NCBI RefSeq assembly: GCF_016888445.1
Contig: NZ_JAFEKF010000008.1
Location: 1-64,000 of the forward strand
From: Marinomonas ostreistagni
GTDB taxonomy: Bacteria > Pseudomonadota > Gammaproteobacteria > Pseudomonadales > Marinomonadaceae
Reading direction: 5' to 3'
DNA: 64,000 nucleotides
In this document: piece after piece, positions 30,508 through 41,552 of the stretch
Layout: each line of letters begins with the position of its first letter
How positions within the stretch are numbered: position 1 is the stretch's first letter
Position numbers and translations under genes: made by a program
Notes under the pieces: model-generated
Seen by the model: the letters and a program-made list of their open reading frames with translations, nothing else
What the model was told of the DNA's origin: nothing
The model's database searches: none

Positions 30508-30515
30508 GAGTTAGT

Positions 30516-31049
30516 ATGTCTCGAGTTGCGAAAAGCCCTGTGACGCTTCCTAGTGGTGTAGAAGTTACTCTAAACGGACAATCTGTTGCTATTAAAGGCG
30601 GCAAAGGTTCTCTAGAGCTTAACGTACACACAAGCGTTGAAGTTAAAAATGAAGAAAGCGTACTGACGTTTGCTCCACGTGATGGCAGCAAGCAAAGCAT
30701 GGCCCTAGCTGGTACTACACGTGCCCTAGTCAACAACATGGTTGTTGGTGTGAGCCAAGGCTTTGAAAAACGTCTACTACTACAAGGTGTTGGTTACCGT
30801 GCTGCTGTTAAAGGTAACGTATTGAACCTTTCACTAGGTTTCTCTCACCCAGTAGATTACGAGTTGCCTGAAGGCGTTACTGCTGAATGTGCATCTCAAA
30901 CTGAAATCATTCTTCGCGGTATCGACAAACAAGCAGTAGGCCAAGTGGCTGCTGAAGTTCGTGGCTTCCGTCCACCAGAGCCATACAAAGGCAAGGGTGT
31001 TCGCTATGCTGATGAAACTGTTCGTCGTAAAGAAGCTAAGAAAAAGTAG
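30516..31049 (+). CDS. rplF: 50S ribosomal protein L6
   Basis: L6 lies near the sarcin-ricin loop. The 177-aa protein has two alpha/beta repeats, [17 protein letters not shown] and the C-terminal [16 protein letters not shown]. It begins eight bases after rpsH. Confidence 0.99.
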   Translation: MSRVAKSPVTLPSGVEVTLNGQSVAIKGGKGSLELNVHTSVEVKNEESVLTFAPRDGSKQSMALAGTTRALVNNMVVGVSQGFEKRLLLQGVGYRAAVKGNVLNLSLGFSHPVDYELPEGVTAECASQTEIILRGIDKQAVGQVAAEVRGFRPPEPYKGKGVRYADETVRRKEAKKK

Positions 31050-31062
31050 TAGGTAAGCATTC

Positions 31063-31413
31063 ATGAACACTAAGAAACAATCTCGAATTCGTCGTGCTCG
31101 CCGCACGCGTTTGCATATTCGTGACCTAGGTGCGAACCGCCTTACCGTAAATCGCACACCTCGTCACATGTATGCGCAAGTTATTTCGCCATGTGGTAGC
31201 AAAGTGCTAGCAAGCGCTTCTACTCTAGATGCGAGCCTACGTTCTTCTGCGACAGGTAACAAAGACGCAGCGGCTAAAGTGGGCGCTCTAATCGCTGAAC
31301 GTGCTAAAGAAGCAGGCATTAGTGCTGTTGCTTTCGATCGTTCTGGCTTCAAATACCACGGTCGCGTTCAGGCGTTAGCAGATGCTGCGCGTGAAGCTGG
31401 TCTAGAGTTCTAA
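31063..31413 (+). CDS. rplR: 50S ribosomal protein L18
   Basis: L18 binds 5S rRNA. It is 116 aa, with basic N-terminus [19 protein letters not shown] and C-terminal [24 protein letters not shown]. Spacing to neighbours is 10-13 bases. Confidence 0.99.
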   Translation: MNTKKQSRIRRARRTRLHIRDLGANRLTVNRTPRHMYAQVISPCGSKVLASASTLDASLRSSATGNKDAAAKVGALIAERAKEAGISAVAFDRSGFKYHGRVQALADAAREAGLEF

Positions 31414-31423
31414 GAGGTAGCAA

Positions 31424-31924
31424 ATGGCAGTTAACGAACAACAAACTAGCGATCTACAAGAGAAGCTAGTACAAGTAAACCGCGTTGCTAAAGTAGTTAA
31501 GGGTGGTCGTATCTTCTCTTTCACTGCTTTAACAGTTGTTGGTGATGGTAACGGTAAAGTAGGTTACGGCCGTGGTAAAGCACGTGAAGTACCTCAAGCT
31601 ATCCAAAAAGCGATGGAGCAAGCTCGTCGCAACATGGTATCTGTTGCTCTAGATGGCGACACTCTTCAGTACCCAGTTAAAGCGGTTCACGGTGCATCTA
31701 AAGTGTACATGCAGCCAGCTTCTCAAGGTACTGGTGTTATCGCAGGTGGTGCGATGCGTGCGGTTCTTGAAATCGCAGGCGTACATAACGTACTAGCTAA
31801 GTGTTACGGTTCAACTAACCCTGTAAACGTTGTACAAGCAACGATCAAAGGTTTGGCTGACATGCGTGCACCAGAGCAAATCGCTGCGAAACGCGGTAAG
31901 TCTGTCGATCAAATTTTGGGGTAA
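31424..31924 (+). CDS. rpsE: 30S ribosomal protein S5
   Basis: S5 affects decoding accuracy and mRNA entry. It is 166 aa with the double-stranded RNA-binding [21 protein letters not shown] segment (here [17 protein letters not shown]) and [15 protein letters not shown]. The spectinomycin-contact loop (KVVKGG) appears normal. Confidence 0.99.
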   Translation: MAVNEQQTSDLQEKLVQVNRVAKVVKGGRIFSFTALTVVGDGNGKVGYGRGKAREVPQAIQKAMEQARRNMVSVALDGDTLQYPVKAVHGASKVYMQPASQGTGVIAGGAMRAVLEIAGVHNVLAKCYGSTNPVNVVQATIKGLADMRAPEQIAAKRGKSVDQILG

Positions 31925-31930
31925 TGTGAA

Positions 31931-32116
31931 ATGGCTAACAACACCATCACAGTTGAATTGACTCGTAGCCCTATCGGTCGTCTTCCAAAGCACCGTGAAA
32001 CAGTTAAAGGCTTGGGTCTTAAAAAGATCGGTCAGCGTCGTGAACTTGAAGATACTCCTTCAGTTCGTGGCATGATCAATAAAGTTTATTACATGGTTAA
32101 AGTGGTAGGAGAATAA
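31931..32116 (+). CDS. rpmD: 50S ribosomal protein L30
   Basis: A 61-aa protein with [23 protein letters not shown] and the closing [12 protein letters not shown]. It is six bases after rpsE and one base before rplO. Confidence 0.99.
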   Translation: MANNTITVELTRSPIGRLPKHRETVKGLGLKKIGQRRELEDTPSVRGMINKVYYMVKVVGE

Positions 32117-32117
32117 C

Positions 32118-32552
32118 ATGTTCCTAAATACTATTCGCCCTGGCGAAGGTAGCAAGCATGCTCCTAAACGTGTAGGCCGCGGTATTGGTAGCGGTTTGGG
32201 CAAAACTGGCGGACGTGGCCATAAAGGTCTTAAGTCTCGTTCAGGCGGCTCAGTTAAGCCAGGTTTTGAAGGTGGTCAGATGCCTATCCAGCGTCGTCTA
32301 CCAAAATTTGGTTTCACTTCACGTCAGGCTCAGTATGTAGCTGAAGTTCGTCTAAACGAACTGGCCGCAGTAAATGCAGAAGTTGTAGATTTGGCTGCTC
32401 TTAAAGGCGCCGACATCATTGGTGACAAATTTAAGTCAGCGAAAGTTATCTTGTCTGGTTCTATCGACAAAGCAGTAACTGTACGCGGCCTTAAAGTTAC
32501 TAAAGGTGCTCGTGCTGCTATTGAAGCAGCTGGCGGAAAAGTCGAGGAATAG
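32118..32552 (+). CDS. rplO: 50S ribosomal protein L15
   Basis: L15 is a late assembly protein. The 144 aa have the Gly/Arg-rich extended N-terminus ([21 protein letters not shown]) and [20 protein letters not shown]. Its TAG is directly followed by the secY ATG. Confidence 0.99.
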   Translation: MFLNTIRPGEGSKHAPKRVGRGIGSGLGKTGGRGHKGLKSRSGGSVKPGFEGGQMPIQRRLPKFGFTSRQAQYVAEVRLNELAAVNAEVVDLAALKGADIIGDKFKSAKVILSGSIDKAVTVRGLKVTKGARAAIEAAGGKVEE

Positions 32553-33884
32553 ATGACAAAGCGTGGCTCACTACCAGCAGGTATGCAAAGCGGACTTGGC
32601 GAGCTTTGGGCTCGAATCCGTTTTGTTTTCTTAGCAATTATTGTATATCGAATCGGTGCACACATTCCGGTTCCGGGTATTAACCCAGACCGTCTGTCTG
32701 CATTGTTCGACCAGAACGAAGGCACAATCCTGAGTCTATTTAACGTATTCTCAGGCGGCGCATTGGAGCGTATGAGTATTTTTGCTCTAGGTATCCTGCC
32801 TTATATTTCTGCCTCGATCATTATGCAGTTATTGACCGTGGTGAGCCCACAGCTAGAGCAACTTAAGAAAGAAGGTGAGGCGGGTCGTCGTAAGATCACC
32901 CAATACACGCGTTACGGTACAGTACTTCTTGCTTTGGTCCAATCTGCTTCTATGGCGGTTGGTCTTGCCAGCCAAGGTATCTCGTTCAGTTCAGGTCTAG
33001 AGTTTTACGCTGTTGCAGTCGTTACTTTAGTCGCTGGTACGGTATTCCTTATGTGGTTGGGTGAGCAAGTAACGGAAAAAGGCATTGGTAATGGTATTTC
33101 GATCCTTATCTTCGCCGGTATCGTAGCTGGTCTTCCTTCTGCTCTAGGTCGTTCCTTTGAATCGGCCCGTCAAGGTGATATCAATATCCTTGCACTGCTT
33201 TTGATTGGCATTTTGGCAATCGCGACGGTTGCGTTCGTTGTTTTCATCGAACGTGGCCAACGCCGCATTACTGTCAACTATGCTAAGCGTCAGCAGGGCA
33301 AAAAGGTGTTTGCCGCACAAAAGAGCCATTTGCCACTAAAAGTGAACATGGCGGGTGTTATCCCACCTATCTTCGCTTCTAGTATTCTTCTATTCCCAGC
33401 ATCGATCGGCCAATGGTTCGGTCAAGGCGAAGGAATGGAATGGTTGCAAAATATTTCTTTGGCTCTAGCTCCTGGGCAACCGCTCTATGTGCTGTTGTTT
33501 GCGATAGCAATTGTTTTCTTTTGCTTCTTTTATACAGCGCTGGTGTTCAACCCTAAAGATGTGGCAGATAACTTGAAAAAGTCCGGTGCGTTTTTGCCGG
33601 GCATTCGTCCAGGCGACCATACAGCTCGATATATCGACGGTGTTATGACTCGTTTGACGCTATTCGGTGCATTGTATATCACGCTAGTGTCATTGATGCC
33701 TCAGTTCTTTGTCGTGGCATGGAACGTTCCTTTCTACTTCGGTGGTACTTCGATGTTGATCGTAGTCGTAGTAGTGATGGACTTTATGTCTCAAGTACAA
33801 AGTCACTTGATGAGTCATCAATACGAATCATTAATGAAAAAGTCTAATCTGACTGGATATGGTCCAAATGGCCTAATGCGTTAA
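32553..33884 (+). CDS. secY: Preprotein translocase subunit SecY
   Basis: SecY is the ten-helix inner-membrane channel for protein export. The 443-aa protein has [12 protein letters not shown] in TM1, [26 protein letters not shown] in TM2/plug region, the LWLGEQ-type segment ([15 protein letters not shown]), and C5/C6 loops [13 protein letters not shown]. It directly abuts rplO, ensuring coupled synthesis with the ribosomal genes. Confidence 0.99.
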   Translation: MTKRGSLPAGMQSGLGELWARIRFVFLAIIVYRIGAHIPVPGINPDRLSALFDQNEGTILSLFNVFSGGALERMSIFALGILPYISASIIMQLLTVVSPQLEQLKKEGEAGRRKITQYTRYGTVLLALVQSASMAVGLASQGISFSSGLEFYAVAVVTLVAGTVFLMWLGEQVTEKGIGNGISILIFAGIVAGLPSALGRSFESARQGDINILALLLIGILAIATVAFVVFIERGQRRITVNYAKRQQGKKVFAAQKSHLPLKVNMAGVIPPIFASSILLFPASIGQWFGQGEGMEWLQNISLALAPGQPLYVLLFAIAIVFFCFFYTALVFNPKDVADNLKKSGAFLPGIRPGDHTARYIDGVMTRLTLFGALYITLVSLMPQFFVVAWNVPFYFGGTSMLIVVVVVMDFMSQVQSHLMSHQYESLMKKSNLTGYGPNGLMR

Positions 33885-33903
33885 GCATAGGTTGGAGTTG
33901 AAC

Positions 33904-34017
33904 ATGAAAGTACGTGCATCTGTAAAGAAAATCTGTCGTAACTGTAAAGTCGTTCGTCGTAACGGCTCAGTTCGAGTGATCTGTACTGAACCTCGACACA
34001 AACAGCGTCAAGGTTAA
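33904..34017 (+). CDS. rpmJ: 50S ribosomal protein L36 (zinc-binding form)
   Basis: I translated a 37-residue product beginning [15 protein letters not shown] and ending EPRHKQRQG. Cys11, Cys14, Cys27 and the His of RHKQ form the zinc ribbon, so this is the C-plus paralogue that zinc starvation would affect. It has no insertion and is one residue shorter than the E. coli protein. GGTTGGAG lies upstream. It follows secY by 19 bases, as in other gammaproteobacteria. Confidence 0.97.
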   Translation: MKVRASVKKICRNCKVVRRNGSVRVICTEPRHKQRQG

Positions 34018-34039
34018 TAGTCGGATTATTCGATGATGG

Positions 34040-34087
34040 GAGGGTGGTTGATTTTTGTCCGCTATGCTGGCATAATCTGCCACCCTC
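34040..34087 (+). promoter_or_regulatory. Alpha operon promoter embedded in an inverted repeat
   Basis: TTGATT (34048-34053) and CATAAT (34071-34076) are separated by 17 bases. The promoter lies inside GAGGGTGG (34040-34047) ... CCACCCTC (34080-34087), which extends inward by GATT/AATC. Read-through from the spc operon would form the hairpin; transcripts from this promoter would not. Confidence 0.6.
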
Positions 34088-34137
34088 ATGAAAGCAAAGT
34101 GATGAAGTAATTCATCCATAACAACGGAGTAAAGTGA

Positions 34138-34494
34138 ATGGCCCGTATAGCCGGTGTCAATATTCCTGACAATAAACATGCGGTCATTTCTCTAACTTAC
34201 ATCTTCGGGATCGGTCGCACACGCTCACAAGAAATCTGCCAAGCGGCAGGTATCGCAGAAACTGATAAAATCGGTTCTCTAAGTGATGAAGTGCTTGACC
34301 GTCTACGTGGCGAAGTTGGTAAGTTTACTGTAGAGGGTGACCTCCGCCGTGAAGTCAGCATGTCTATCAAACGTCTGATGGACTTGGGCTGTAACCGTGG
34401 CATCCGTCACCGCCGCAGCCTACCTGTTCGTGGTCAACGTACCAAAACGAACGCTCGTACGCGAAAAGGCCCTCGTAAGCCTATTCGTAAGTAA
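34138..34494 (+). CDS. rpsM: 30S ribosomal protein S13
   Basis: S13 is in the 30S head at bridge B1. It is 118 aa, [30 protein letters not shown] N-terminus and basic [18 protein letters not shown] tail. First gene of the alpha operon; in E. coli S4 represses from this leader. Confidence 0.99.
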   Translation: MARIAGVNIPDNKHAVISLTYIFGIGRTRSQEICQAAGIAETDKIGSLSDEVLDRLRGEVGKFTVEGDLRREVSMSIKRLMDLGCNRGIRHRRSLPVRGQRTKTNARTRKGPRKPIRK

Positions 34495-34562
34495 TTCAAC
34501 GCGTTTCGCTCTAGTGCATTAAGTCTGCTAGAGCTGAGCATTAGATTTAGGAAAAGTGCAAT

Positions 34563-34955
34563 ATGGCTAAGCCAGCAACGCGCAATACCAAGAAAAAAGT
34601 CAAAAAGACGGTCGTCGACGGTGTTGCTCATGTACACGCGTCTTTTAACAATACGATCGTGACTATCACCGATCGCCAAGGCAACGCTTTGTCTTGGGCG
34701 ACTGCAGGTGGTTCTGGTTTCCGCGGTTCTCGTAAAAGTACCCCATTTGCGGCTCAGGTAGCTGCAGAACGTGCCGGAGCTGCTGCTCAAGAGTTCGGCC
34801 TAAAGAACGTTGACGTTATGATCAAGGGCCCTGGTCCTGGTCGTGAATCCGCAGTTCGTGCATTAAATGCATTGGGTCTGCGCATCAACAACATCACAGA
34901 CGTGACGCCAATCCCGCACAATGGTTGCCGTCCGCCTAAGAAACGTCGCGTTTAA
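34563..34955 (+). CDS. rpsK: 30S ribosomal protein S11
   Basis: S11 lies on the platform near the mRNA exit. It is 130 aa with [23 protein letters not shown] and the C-terminal [13 protein letters not shown]. Complete. Confidence 0.99.
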   Translation: MAKPATRNTKKKVKKTVVDGVAHVHASFNNTIVTITDRQGNALSWATAGGSGFRGSRKSTPFAAQVAAERAGAAAQEFGLKNVDVMIKGPGPGRESAVRALNALGLRINNITDVTPIPHNGCRPPKKRRV

Positions 34956-34969
34956 GAGGAGACAGACAC

Positions 34970-35590
34970 ATGGCTCGTTATTTAGGTCCAACTTGTAAAT
35001 TGTCTCGTCGTGAAGGCACAGACTTACAACTTAAAAGTGGTTCACGCGCTCTAGAATCAAAATGTAAAGCAGAAACAGTTCCAGGTGTGCACGGTGCACG
35101 TCGTGGTCGTCTTTCTGATTACGGTCTACAGCTTCGTGAAAAACAAAAAGTTCGCCGTACTTACGGCATTCTTGAAAAACAATTCCGTAACTACTACAAA
35201 GAAGCGGCTCGCATCAAAGGTGCTACAGGTGAAAACCTTCTGCAACTTCTTGAGTCTCGTCTAGACAACGTAGTTTACCGTGCAGGCTTCGGCTCTACAC
35301 GTGCGGAAGCTCGTCAGCTAGTTGGCCACAAAGGCATTCTAGTTAACGGCGAAACGGTTAACATTCCGTCTTACCAAGTTAAACCTGGTGACGTTGTGTC
35401 TATCCGTGAAAAAGCTAAGAAGCAGTTGCGTGTACAAAACGCACTAGAGCTATCTAAAAATCGTGCACCGATCCATTGGGTCGAAGTTGACACAACTAAA
35501 CTGGAAGCAACTTACAAAGCTCTTCCAGAGCGTGCCGATTTATCAGCTGAAATTAATGAGAACCTAATCGTCGAGCTTTACTCTAAGTAA
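34970..35590 (+). CDS. rpsD: 30S ribosomal protein S4
   Basis: S4 initiates 30S assembly and in E. coli represses the alpha operon. It is 206 aa, [19 protein letters not shown], with an S4 RNA-binding domain ([25 protein letters not shown]). Only two Cys remain in the N-terminal region, so it is the non-zinc-knuckle form. Confidence 0.99.
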   Translation: MARYLGPTCKLSRREGTDLQLKSGSRALESKCKAETVPGVHGARRGRLSDYGLQLREKQKVRRTYGILEKQFRNYYKEAARIKGATGENLLQLLESRLDNVVYRAGFGSTRAEARQLVGHKGILVNGETVNIPSYQVKPGDVVSIREKAKKQLRVQNALELSKNRAPIHWVEVDTTKLEATYKALPERADLSAEINENLIVELYSK

Positions 35591-35626
35591 TAGCTAGATG
35601 GTTAGGATTAAGAAATAGGTGGATCT

Positions 35627-36631
35627 ATGCAGCGTTCAGTGAGCGAATTGTTAACCCCACGCAACATCGAAGTACAAGAGTTAGGCCAGTCTCGCGCCAA
35701 AGTGACTCTGCAACCACTAGAACGTGGTTTCGGACACACTCTAGGCAACGCATTGCGCCGTATCCTTTTGTCTTCTATGCCTGGTTGTGCAATTGTCGAA
35801 GTAGAAATCGACGGTGTATTGCATGAGTACAGTGCGATTGAAGGGGTAAAAGAAGACGTTATTGAAATTCTTCTTAACCTAAAAGGAGTTGCGATCGCTC
35901 TACACGGGCAAGATGAAGCAACTCTAACACTAAGTAAGAAAGGTCCTGGTGTCGTAACAGCTGGAGATATCCAACTTGTTGCTGACTCTGAGATCGCCAA
36001 TCCAGATCACATAATCTGTCACTTAGACGATACTGCTGAGCTAAATATGCAGATCAAAGTGTCACGTGGTCGTGGTTATGAGCCTGCTGACGCTCGTGTT
36101 GCTAGCGACGATGAGACTCGTCCTATTGGTCGCTTGCAGCTGGATGCCTCTTTTAGTCCTGTTCGCCGTGTTGCTTACAGTGTTGAAAATGCTCGTGTAG
36201 AGCAGCGTACTGACCTAGACAAACTTGTCATCGACATTGAGTCTAACGGTACTATCGACCCTGAAGAAGCCATCCGTCGTGCAGCGACAATTCTTCAACA
36301 GCAAATTGCTGTATTCGTTGCGCTTGAAAGCGAAAGCGAGACAGTGGTTGAAGAAGAAGAGGATGAGATTGATCCGATTTTGCTACGCCCGGTTGATGAT
36401 CTTGAGCTAACCGTTCGCAGTGCTAACTGTCTGAAAGCAGAAAACATCTACTACATCGGTGATTTGATTCAGCGTACAGAGGTTGAGCTACTTAAAACGC
36501 CTAACCTTGGTAAGAAGTCATTAACTGAAATTAAAGATGTTTTAGCACAGCGCGGTCTGTCTTTGGGAATGCGTTTGGAAAACTGGCCACCAGCTAGTTT
36601 GAAAGACGATAGCAAAGTTCTAGCTCGCTAG
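35627..36631 (+). CDS. rpoA: DNA-directed RNA polymerase subunit alpha
   Basis: The 334-aa alpha subunit has the N-terminal dimerisation domain ([22 protein letters not shown]), an acidic linker (EEEEDEIDP) and the C-terminal UP-element/activator-binding domain ([38 protein letters not shown]). Complete and canonical. Confidence 0.99.
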   Translation: MQRSVSELLTPRNIEVQELGQSRAKVTLQPLERGFGHTLGNALRRILLSSMPGCAIVEVEIDGVLHEYSAIEGVKEDVIEILLNLKGVAIALHGQDEATLTLSKKGPGVVTAGDIQLVADSEIANPDHIICHLDDTAELNMQIKVSRGRGYEPADARVASDDETRPIGRLQLDASFSPVRRVAYSVENARVEQRTDLDKLVIDIESNGTIDPEEAIRRAATILQQQIAVFVALESESETVVEEEEDEIDPILLRPVDDLELTVRSANCLKAENIYYIGDLIQRTEVELLKTPNLGKKSLTEIKDVLAQRGLSLGMRLENWPPASLKDDSKVLAR

Positions 36632-36673
36632 ATCATTGTTCCCTGACCACCGTAGTTTGGTAAGGAATGTAAA

Positions 36674-37057
36674 ATGCGTCATCGTAAGAGTGGACGTCAC
36701 TTAAACCGTACTAGCTCACATCGTAAAGCGATGTTCAAAAACATGGCTGCTTCTTTATTCGAGCACGAAGTTATTAAGACTACGTTGCCGAAAGCCAAAG
36801 AACTTCGTCGCGTTGCTGAGCCTTTGATCACATTGGCGAAAGAAGATTCGGTTGCGAATCGTCGCCTAGCCTTTGCACGTACTCGTAGCAAAGATGCAGT
36901 AGGTAAATTGTTCTCTGAGCTTGGTCCTCGTTACCAAGGTCGTCCTGGTGGTTACGTTCGCATTCTAAAATGCGGCTTCCGCGCAGGTGACAATGCACCT
37001 ATGGCTTACGTTGAACTGGTTGATCGTCCAGTTGCGGAAGCTGCAGACGCTGAGTAA
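36674..37057 (+). CDS. rplQ: 50S ribosomal protein L17
   Basis: L17 is at the tunnel exit. It is 127 aa, [25 protein letters not shown], followed by [21 protein letters not shown]. Last gene of the alpha operon, ending at a strong terminator. Confidence 0.99.
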   Translation: MRHRKSGRHLNRTSSHRKAMFKNMAASLFEHEVIKTTLPKAKELRRVAEPLITLAKEDSVANRRLAFARTRSKDAVGKLFSELGPRYQGRPGGYVRILKCGFRAGDNAPMAYVELVDRPVAEAADAE

Positions 37058-37071
37058 TACAGCATTTGCGT

Positions 37072-37102
37072 AAAAAAGCCGGGCCACAAGCCCGGCTTTT
37101 TT
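37072..37102. terminator. Terminator of the alpha operon
   Basis: AAAAAA-GCCGGGC-CACAA-GCCCGGC-TTTTTT is a perfect 7-bp GC stem with A and T tracts, so it can work in both directions. Confidence 0.93.
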
Positions 37103-37141
37103 CGTATTAACTCAAGACCTCATTAAGTGTGTTCTAGAGTT

Positions 37142-37171
37142 AAAAAAAGGAGCCAAAAGGCTCCTTTTTTT
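37142..37171. terminator. Terminator of uvrA (bidirectional form)
   Basis: AAAAAAA-GGAGCC-AAAA-GGCTCC-TTTTTTT lies 20 bases from the uvrA stop and is symmetrical. With the preceding hairpin it insulates the convergent rplQ and uvrA transcripts. Confidence 0.92.
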
Positions 37172-37191
37172 GTTTTTGTGATGTTGCGCGT

Positions 37192-40011
37192 TTACAGCAT
37201 TGGCTTCAAGAAACGTGCGGTATGTGAGCTTTCATGCTCGGCTACTTGCTCCGGTGTGCCCTCAGCAATGATGTAACCGCCGCCGCTGCCACCCTCAGGA
37301 CCTAGATCAACAATCCAGTCTGCGGTTTTGATCACATCTAGGTTATGCTCAATGACGACAACGGTATTGCCGTGATCGCGTAGACGATGCAGTACCGACA
37401 ACAATAGCTCGATATCCGCAAAGTGTAGGCCAGTCGTTGGCTCATCTAAGATGTATAGGGTTTTGCCAGTGTCGCGCTTAGACAGTTCTTTGGCTAGCTT
37501 CACGCGCTGCGCTTCACCGCCCGAGAGTGTGGTCGCGGCTTGCCCTAAGCGAATATAGCCTAAGCCTACATCCATAAGCGTTTGTAACTTGCGTGCGATC
37601 GATGGCACGGGGTCAAAGAATTCACGGGCTTCTTCGATGGTCATCTCTAAGCATTCGTGAATGTTTTTACCCTTATAAGTGATTTCTAGTGTCTCACGGT
37701 TGTAGCGCTGCCCTTTACAGACATCACATGGCACATAGACATCTGGTAAGAAGTGCATCTCTACCTTGATAACGCCATCACCCTGACAGGCTTCACAGCG
37801 CCCGCCCTTGACGTTAAACGAGAAGCGGCCTGGTTTGTAACCACGCGATCGTGCTTCTTGAGTCGCAGCAAACAATTCTCGCATCGGTGTGAAGATGCCT
37901 GTATAGGTCGCTGGGTTTGAACGTGGCGTGCGCCCGATAGGACTTTGGTCAATGTCGACACACTTATCAAAGTGCTCCAAGCCTTCGATCTTGTTATAGC
38001 CTGCAGGCTTTAAGGTGGTGGCACCATTGAGGACGGTCGCCGCTAATGGAAACAGTGTGCCGTTGATCAGGGTTGATTTACCTGAGCCTGATACGCCAGT
38101 TACGCAGGTCATTACGCCCACTGGGATATTCAGTGTGACATCGTTTAGGTTATTGCCGTTGGCCCCTTGCAGGCTGATCTGTTTGCCTTCGTGAGCGCTA
38201 TGGCGTACTTCGGGTACTTGGATCGCACGTTTGCCGGTAAGGTATTGACCAGTGATCGACTCTGGACACGCCATAATGTCTTCTGGCGTACCGTCAGCGA
38301 TCACGCGACCACCATGAACACCCGCGCCAGGGCCGATGTCGACGATGTGATCAGCGACACGAATAGCGTCTTCGTCGTGCTCAACCACAATCACAGTATT
38401 ACCCAGATCACGTAGGCGTGTCAGGGTGTTGATTAAGCGTTCGTTGTCACGTTGGTGTAAGCCGATTGATGGCTCGTCCAAGATATACATGACACCGACT
38501 AGGCCGGCACCAATTTGACTGGCCAAACGAATACGTTGGGCTTCACCACCAGAGAGCGAGTCCGCTTTACGGTCTAGGGTTAAGTAATCGAGTCCGACGT
38601 TCACCAAGAAGGTTAAGCGATCGCGAATCTCTTTTAAGATCTTTGAGGCGATTTCGCCTTTAGCGCCGGTAAGCTCAAGCTCTTCAAAGTACTGTAAGCA
38701 CTCGGCGATTGGCTTTTTGACGATATCTGGCAGTCTTTCACTGGCAATAAAGACGTTACGCGCGGCTTTATTCAGTCGGCTGCCATGACAGGTAGGACAA
38801 GGCTGAACACTGATGTACTGGGCTAAATCCTCGCGCACGCTGTCGGACTCGGTTTCGTGGTAGCGGCGATTAAGGTTCGGAAGCACCCCTTCAAACGCGT
38901 GCGAGCGAGTCATCTTATCACCGCGCTCATTGATGTAGACAAAGTCGATCTTGTCTTTGCCTGAACCATGCAGGATTTTTTGCTGGTACTTTTCCGGGAT
39001 GTCTTTGAACTTAGCGTTGATGTCGAAGCCATAAAAGTTTGCCAGCGCGTTAAGTTGCTGATAGTAGAAGATACTGCGACGACCCCAGCCGCGGATAGCA
39101 CCTTCGCCAAGCGTTAAGTTTTCGTCTTGGATTACGCGATCGGCATCAAATACTTGATGGGTGCCAAGGCCGTCACAGGTCTGACAAGCGCCATTAGGGT
39201 TGTTAAACGAAAACAAGCGTGGCTCTAATTCGGTGATCGCATAGCCACAGACTGGGCAGGCAAATTTGCTGGAGAACACCAACTCATCGCTTTCGTCGTC
39301 CATATTCAAGACTTTGGCGATACCGTCAGACAATGACAGACAGGTTTCGAACGATTCAGCTAAACGCAGCTGCAAATCTGAGCGCACTTTAAAGCGGTCC
39401 ACGACGACTTCGATGGTGTGCTTTTTGTTTTTCTCAAGCGCTGGCGCATCGTCAAGGTCGACCACAATGCCATCAATGCGAGCACGTACAAATCCTTTTG
39501 CTAGCAGCTCACTGATGGTGTGCAGATGCTCACCTTTGCGATCTTTGACAATCGGTGCCAGCATCATCATTTTGCTTTCTTCTGGCAGCGACAGTACTTT
39601 ATCCACCATTTGGCTGATGGTCTGCGCTTCTAAGGGTTCACCGTGCTCTGGACAGCGTGGCTGACCTGCTCGGGCAAACAATAAGCGCAAGTAGTCATAG
39701 ACTTCGGTGATGGTACCGACGGTCGAGCGTGGGTTGTGTGACGTTGATTTTTGCTCGATGGAAATCGCTGGAGACAGGCCTTCGATATGATCGATATCGG
39801 GCTTTTCCATCATGGACAAGAATTGACGCGCGTAGGTGGATAAGGATTCCACATAACGGCGCTGTCCTTCTGCGTACAGGGTGTCAAACGCTAGCGATGA
39901 TTTGCCCGATCCTGACAGCCCAGTAATCACTACCAATTTGTCGCGAGGAATGTCCAAATCGATATTTTTTAGATTGTGGGTCCGCGCACCGCGAATGGTA
40001 ATAGTGTCCAT
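37192..40011 (-). CDS. uvrA: Excinuclease ABC subunit A
   Basis: UvrA finds bulky DNA damage for nucleotide excision repair. The 939-aa protein has two ABC ATPase halves: Walker [10 protein letters not shown] (about 31-39) and GVSGSGKST, signatures [16 protein letters not shown] and [16 protein letters not shown]. Zinc sites are CPVCGY... CQTCDG and CEACQGDG... CDVCKG. The frame could start 13 codons earlier, but [17 protein letters not shown] at 40011 is the conserved start and has GGAG just upstream. A LexA box lies 54 bases upstream, so SOS induction is expected. Confidence 0.98.
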   Translation of the reverse strand: MDTITIRGARTHNLKNIDLDIPRDKLVVITGLSGSGKSSLAFDTLYAEGQRRYVESLSTYARQFLSMMEKPDIDHIEGLSPAISIEQKSTSHNPRSTVGTITEVYDYLRLLFARAGQPRCPEHGEPLEAQTISQMVDKVLSLPEESKMMMLAPIVKDRKGEHLHTISELLAKGFVRARIDGIVVDLDDAPALEKNKKHTIEVVVDRFKVRSDLQLRLAESFETCLSLSDGIAKVLNMDDESDELVFSSKFACPVCGYAITELEPRLFSFNNPNGACQTCDGLGTHQVFDADRVIQDENLTLGEGAIRGWGRRSIFYYQQLNALANFYGFDINAKFKDIPEKYQQKILHGSGKDKIDFVYINERGDKMTRSHAFEGVLPNLNRRYHETESDSVREDLAQYISVQPCPTCHGSRLNKAARNVFIASERLPDIVKKPIAECLQYFEELELTGAKGEIASKILKEIRDRLTFLVNVGLDYLTLDRKADSLSGGEAQRIRLASQIGAGLVGVMYILDEPSIGLHQRDNERLINTLTRLRDLGNTVIVVEHDEDAIRVADHIVDIGPGAGVHGGRVIADGTPEDIMACPESITGQYLTGKRAIQVPEVRHSAHEGKQISLQGANGNNLNDVTLNIPVGVMTCVTGVSGSGKSTLINGTLFPLAATVLNGATTLKPAGYNKIEGLEHFDKCVDIDQSPIGRTPRSNPATYTGIFTPMRELFAATQEARSRGYKPGRFSFNVKGGRCEACQGDGVIKVEMHFLPDVYVPCDVCKGQRYNRETLEITYKGKNIHECLEMTIEEAREFFDPVPSIARKLQTLMDVGLGYIRLGQAATTLSGGEAQRVKLAKELSKRDTGKTLYILDEPTTGLHFADIELLLSVLHRLRDHGNTVVVIEHNLDVIKTADWIVDLGPEGGSGGGYIIAEGTPEQVAEHESSHTARFLKPML

Positions 40012-40064
40012 GTGTCTCCAAAAATGTAATGCAACCAAGGAAAAAGTCATTCAAAATACAATAA

Positions 40065-40080
40065 CTGTCTATTTTTACAG
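40065..40080. promoter_or_regulatory. LexA (SOS) box between uvrA and the MFS-ssb genes
   Basis: CTGTCTATTTTTACAG matches the CTGT-N8-ACAG consensus exactly with an AT-rich centre. It is placed as in E. coli, where one box serves the divergent uvrA and ssb promoters. Confidence 0.88.
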
Positions 40081-40165
40081 TAGTTAAAATAGAGCTTCAA
40101 CGGTATTTTTAGTAAAATCTGCGATCTTTCAACAATCACTTCAAATTACGTAAGTAGTAGCCTTT

Positions 40166-41521
40166 ATGGATGTTATTGAACGCCGTTCTGTCTTTGCCCT
40201 AGCTATGGTGTATTTGTTCCGTATGCTGGGCCTGTTTCTGATCATGCCAGTCATCAGTGTGGCGGCAGATGGACTGGACGGAGCCGATGCAGCATTAATT
40301 GGTGCAGCGATCGGTATTTATGGTTTTACCCAGGCATCGCTACAGATTCCGATGGGCATGATCTCGGATCGTGTGGGCCGTAAACCTGTGATTTTATTTG
40401 GTTTGGTGCTGTTTGCCTTGGGCAGTGTGATTTGTGCCAATGCCGATAGTATCACAACGTTGATCATCGGGCGGGCGATTCAGGGCGCCGGGGCCATTGC
40501 CAGTACCCTCATGGCGTTACTAAGTGATGTGACCAAAGAACAAAACCGCACCAAGGCGATGGCGATGGTGGGCATCAGCATTGGTGCGTCGTTTATGTTG
40601 TCGTTGATTCTTGGACCGATCTTGTTTGAATGGCTAGCGCTATCGGGTCTGTTCTACTTGTCGTTTGCTTTTTCCTTGATGGGCATGGCGTTGGTGTATT
40701 GGGTCGTGCCGAATGTTACGCAGCATGCCTTTCGCCGTGATACGACGCCTAGTAAAGTGGCGTTGGGTGCGGTGTTAAAAGACTCGGGCTTGCGCTTTTT
40801 AAACATCAGCATTTTCTTACTGCATGGCAGTTTGACCGCTTTGTTTGTAGCGATCCCGACGATGCTGATTGCGCGTTATGATTTGGCGTTAGGCCAGCAT
40901 AGTATTTTATATTTGATCATTATGGCGGCGGCGTTTGTGGCCATGTTGCCCTTGATCATTGCGGCCGAGGGTCGTGGTAAGATGAAGCAAGTGTTAACCT
41001 TAGTGATTCTAGTATTGGGGTTAACAACTTTAGTGATGGAGTGGGCACAACAGCTGTGGCTATTTGCTTTGGCCGTGTGCTTTTTCTTCGTTGCGTTTAA
41101 TACCTTAGAAGCGACGCTGCCATCTGTGGTCAGTAAGCTTGCGCCGGTGGGCTACCGTGGTACGGCGATGGGAGTGTTCTCGACGCATCAGTTTATGGGA
41201 GCATTTGTCGGCGGTGCCGGTGGTGGCTGGTTGTTACAGCAGACCTCAGTGGAGGTGCTGTTCAGCGTCATTGGCGGGCTTTGGTTACTATGGGCTGTGG
41301 TCAGTGCCAAGCAACCTGCACCACGCCAATTGGGCAGTATGGCATTTAGCATTGCCGCACACAGTGAGGCCGATGTGGCTCACTTGAAACAACAATTAAT
41401 GTCGATCCAAGGAGTGGAAGATATGCAGATTTTTACCGATGAGCAAACCGCTTATCTAAAAGTGGATAAGAAGCAACTTGATAAAGAGGCGCTTCAACGC
41501 ATCGCGCCTCAAGTGAAGTAA
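40166..41521 (+). CDS. MFS transporter of the YajR type with C-terminal ferredoxin-like domain
   Basis: The 451-aa protein has about 12 membrane segments and MFS motif A (GMISDRVGRKPVILFG, residues 64-79), plus GRAIQGAGAIASTL (motif B-like). After residue 385 a soluble tail (HSEADVAHLKQQLMSIQGVEDMQIFTDEQTAYLKVDKK, in pieces) looks like the YAM ferredoxin-like domain of E. coli YajR. The substrate is unknown; such proteins are predicted drug:proton antiporters. It stands between uvrA and ssb as in Pseudomonas. SOS control is possible by position only. Confidence 0.85.
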   Translation: MDVIERRSVFALAMVYLFRMLGLFLIMPVISVAADGLDGADAALIGAAIGIYGFTQASLQIPMGMISDRVGRKPVILFGLVLFALGSVICANADSITTLIIGRAIQGAGAIASTLMALLSDVTKEQNRTKAMAMVGISIGASFMLSLILGPILFEWLALSGLFYLSFAFSLMGMALVYWVVPNVTQHAFRRDTTPSKVALGAVLKDSGLRFLNISIFLLHGSLTALFVAIPTMLIARYDLALGQHSILYLIIMAAAFVAMLPLIIAAEGRGKMKQVLTLVILVLGLTTLVMEWAQQLWLFALAVCFFFVAFNTLEATLPSVVSKLAPVGYRGTAMGVFSTHQFMGAFVGGAGGGWLLQQTSVEVLFSVIGGLWLLWAVVSAKQPAPRQLGSMAFSIAAHSEADVAHLKQQLMSIQGVEDMQIFTDEQTAYLKVDKKQLDKEALQRIAPQVK

Positions 41522-41552
41522 TACGAATTACCTTTAAAATTGGAGTAACGTC

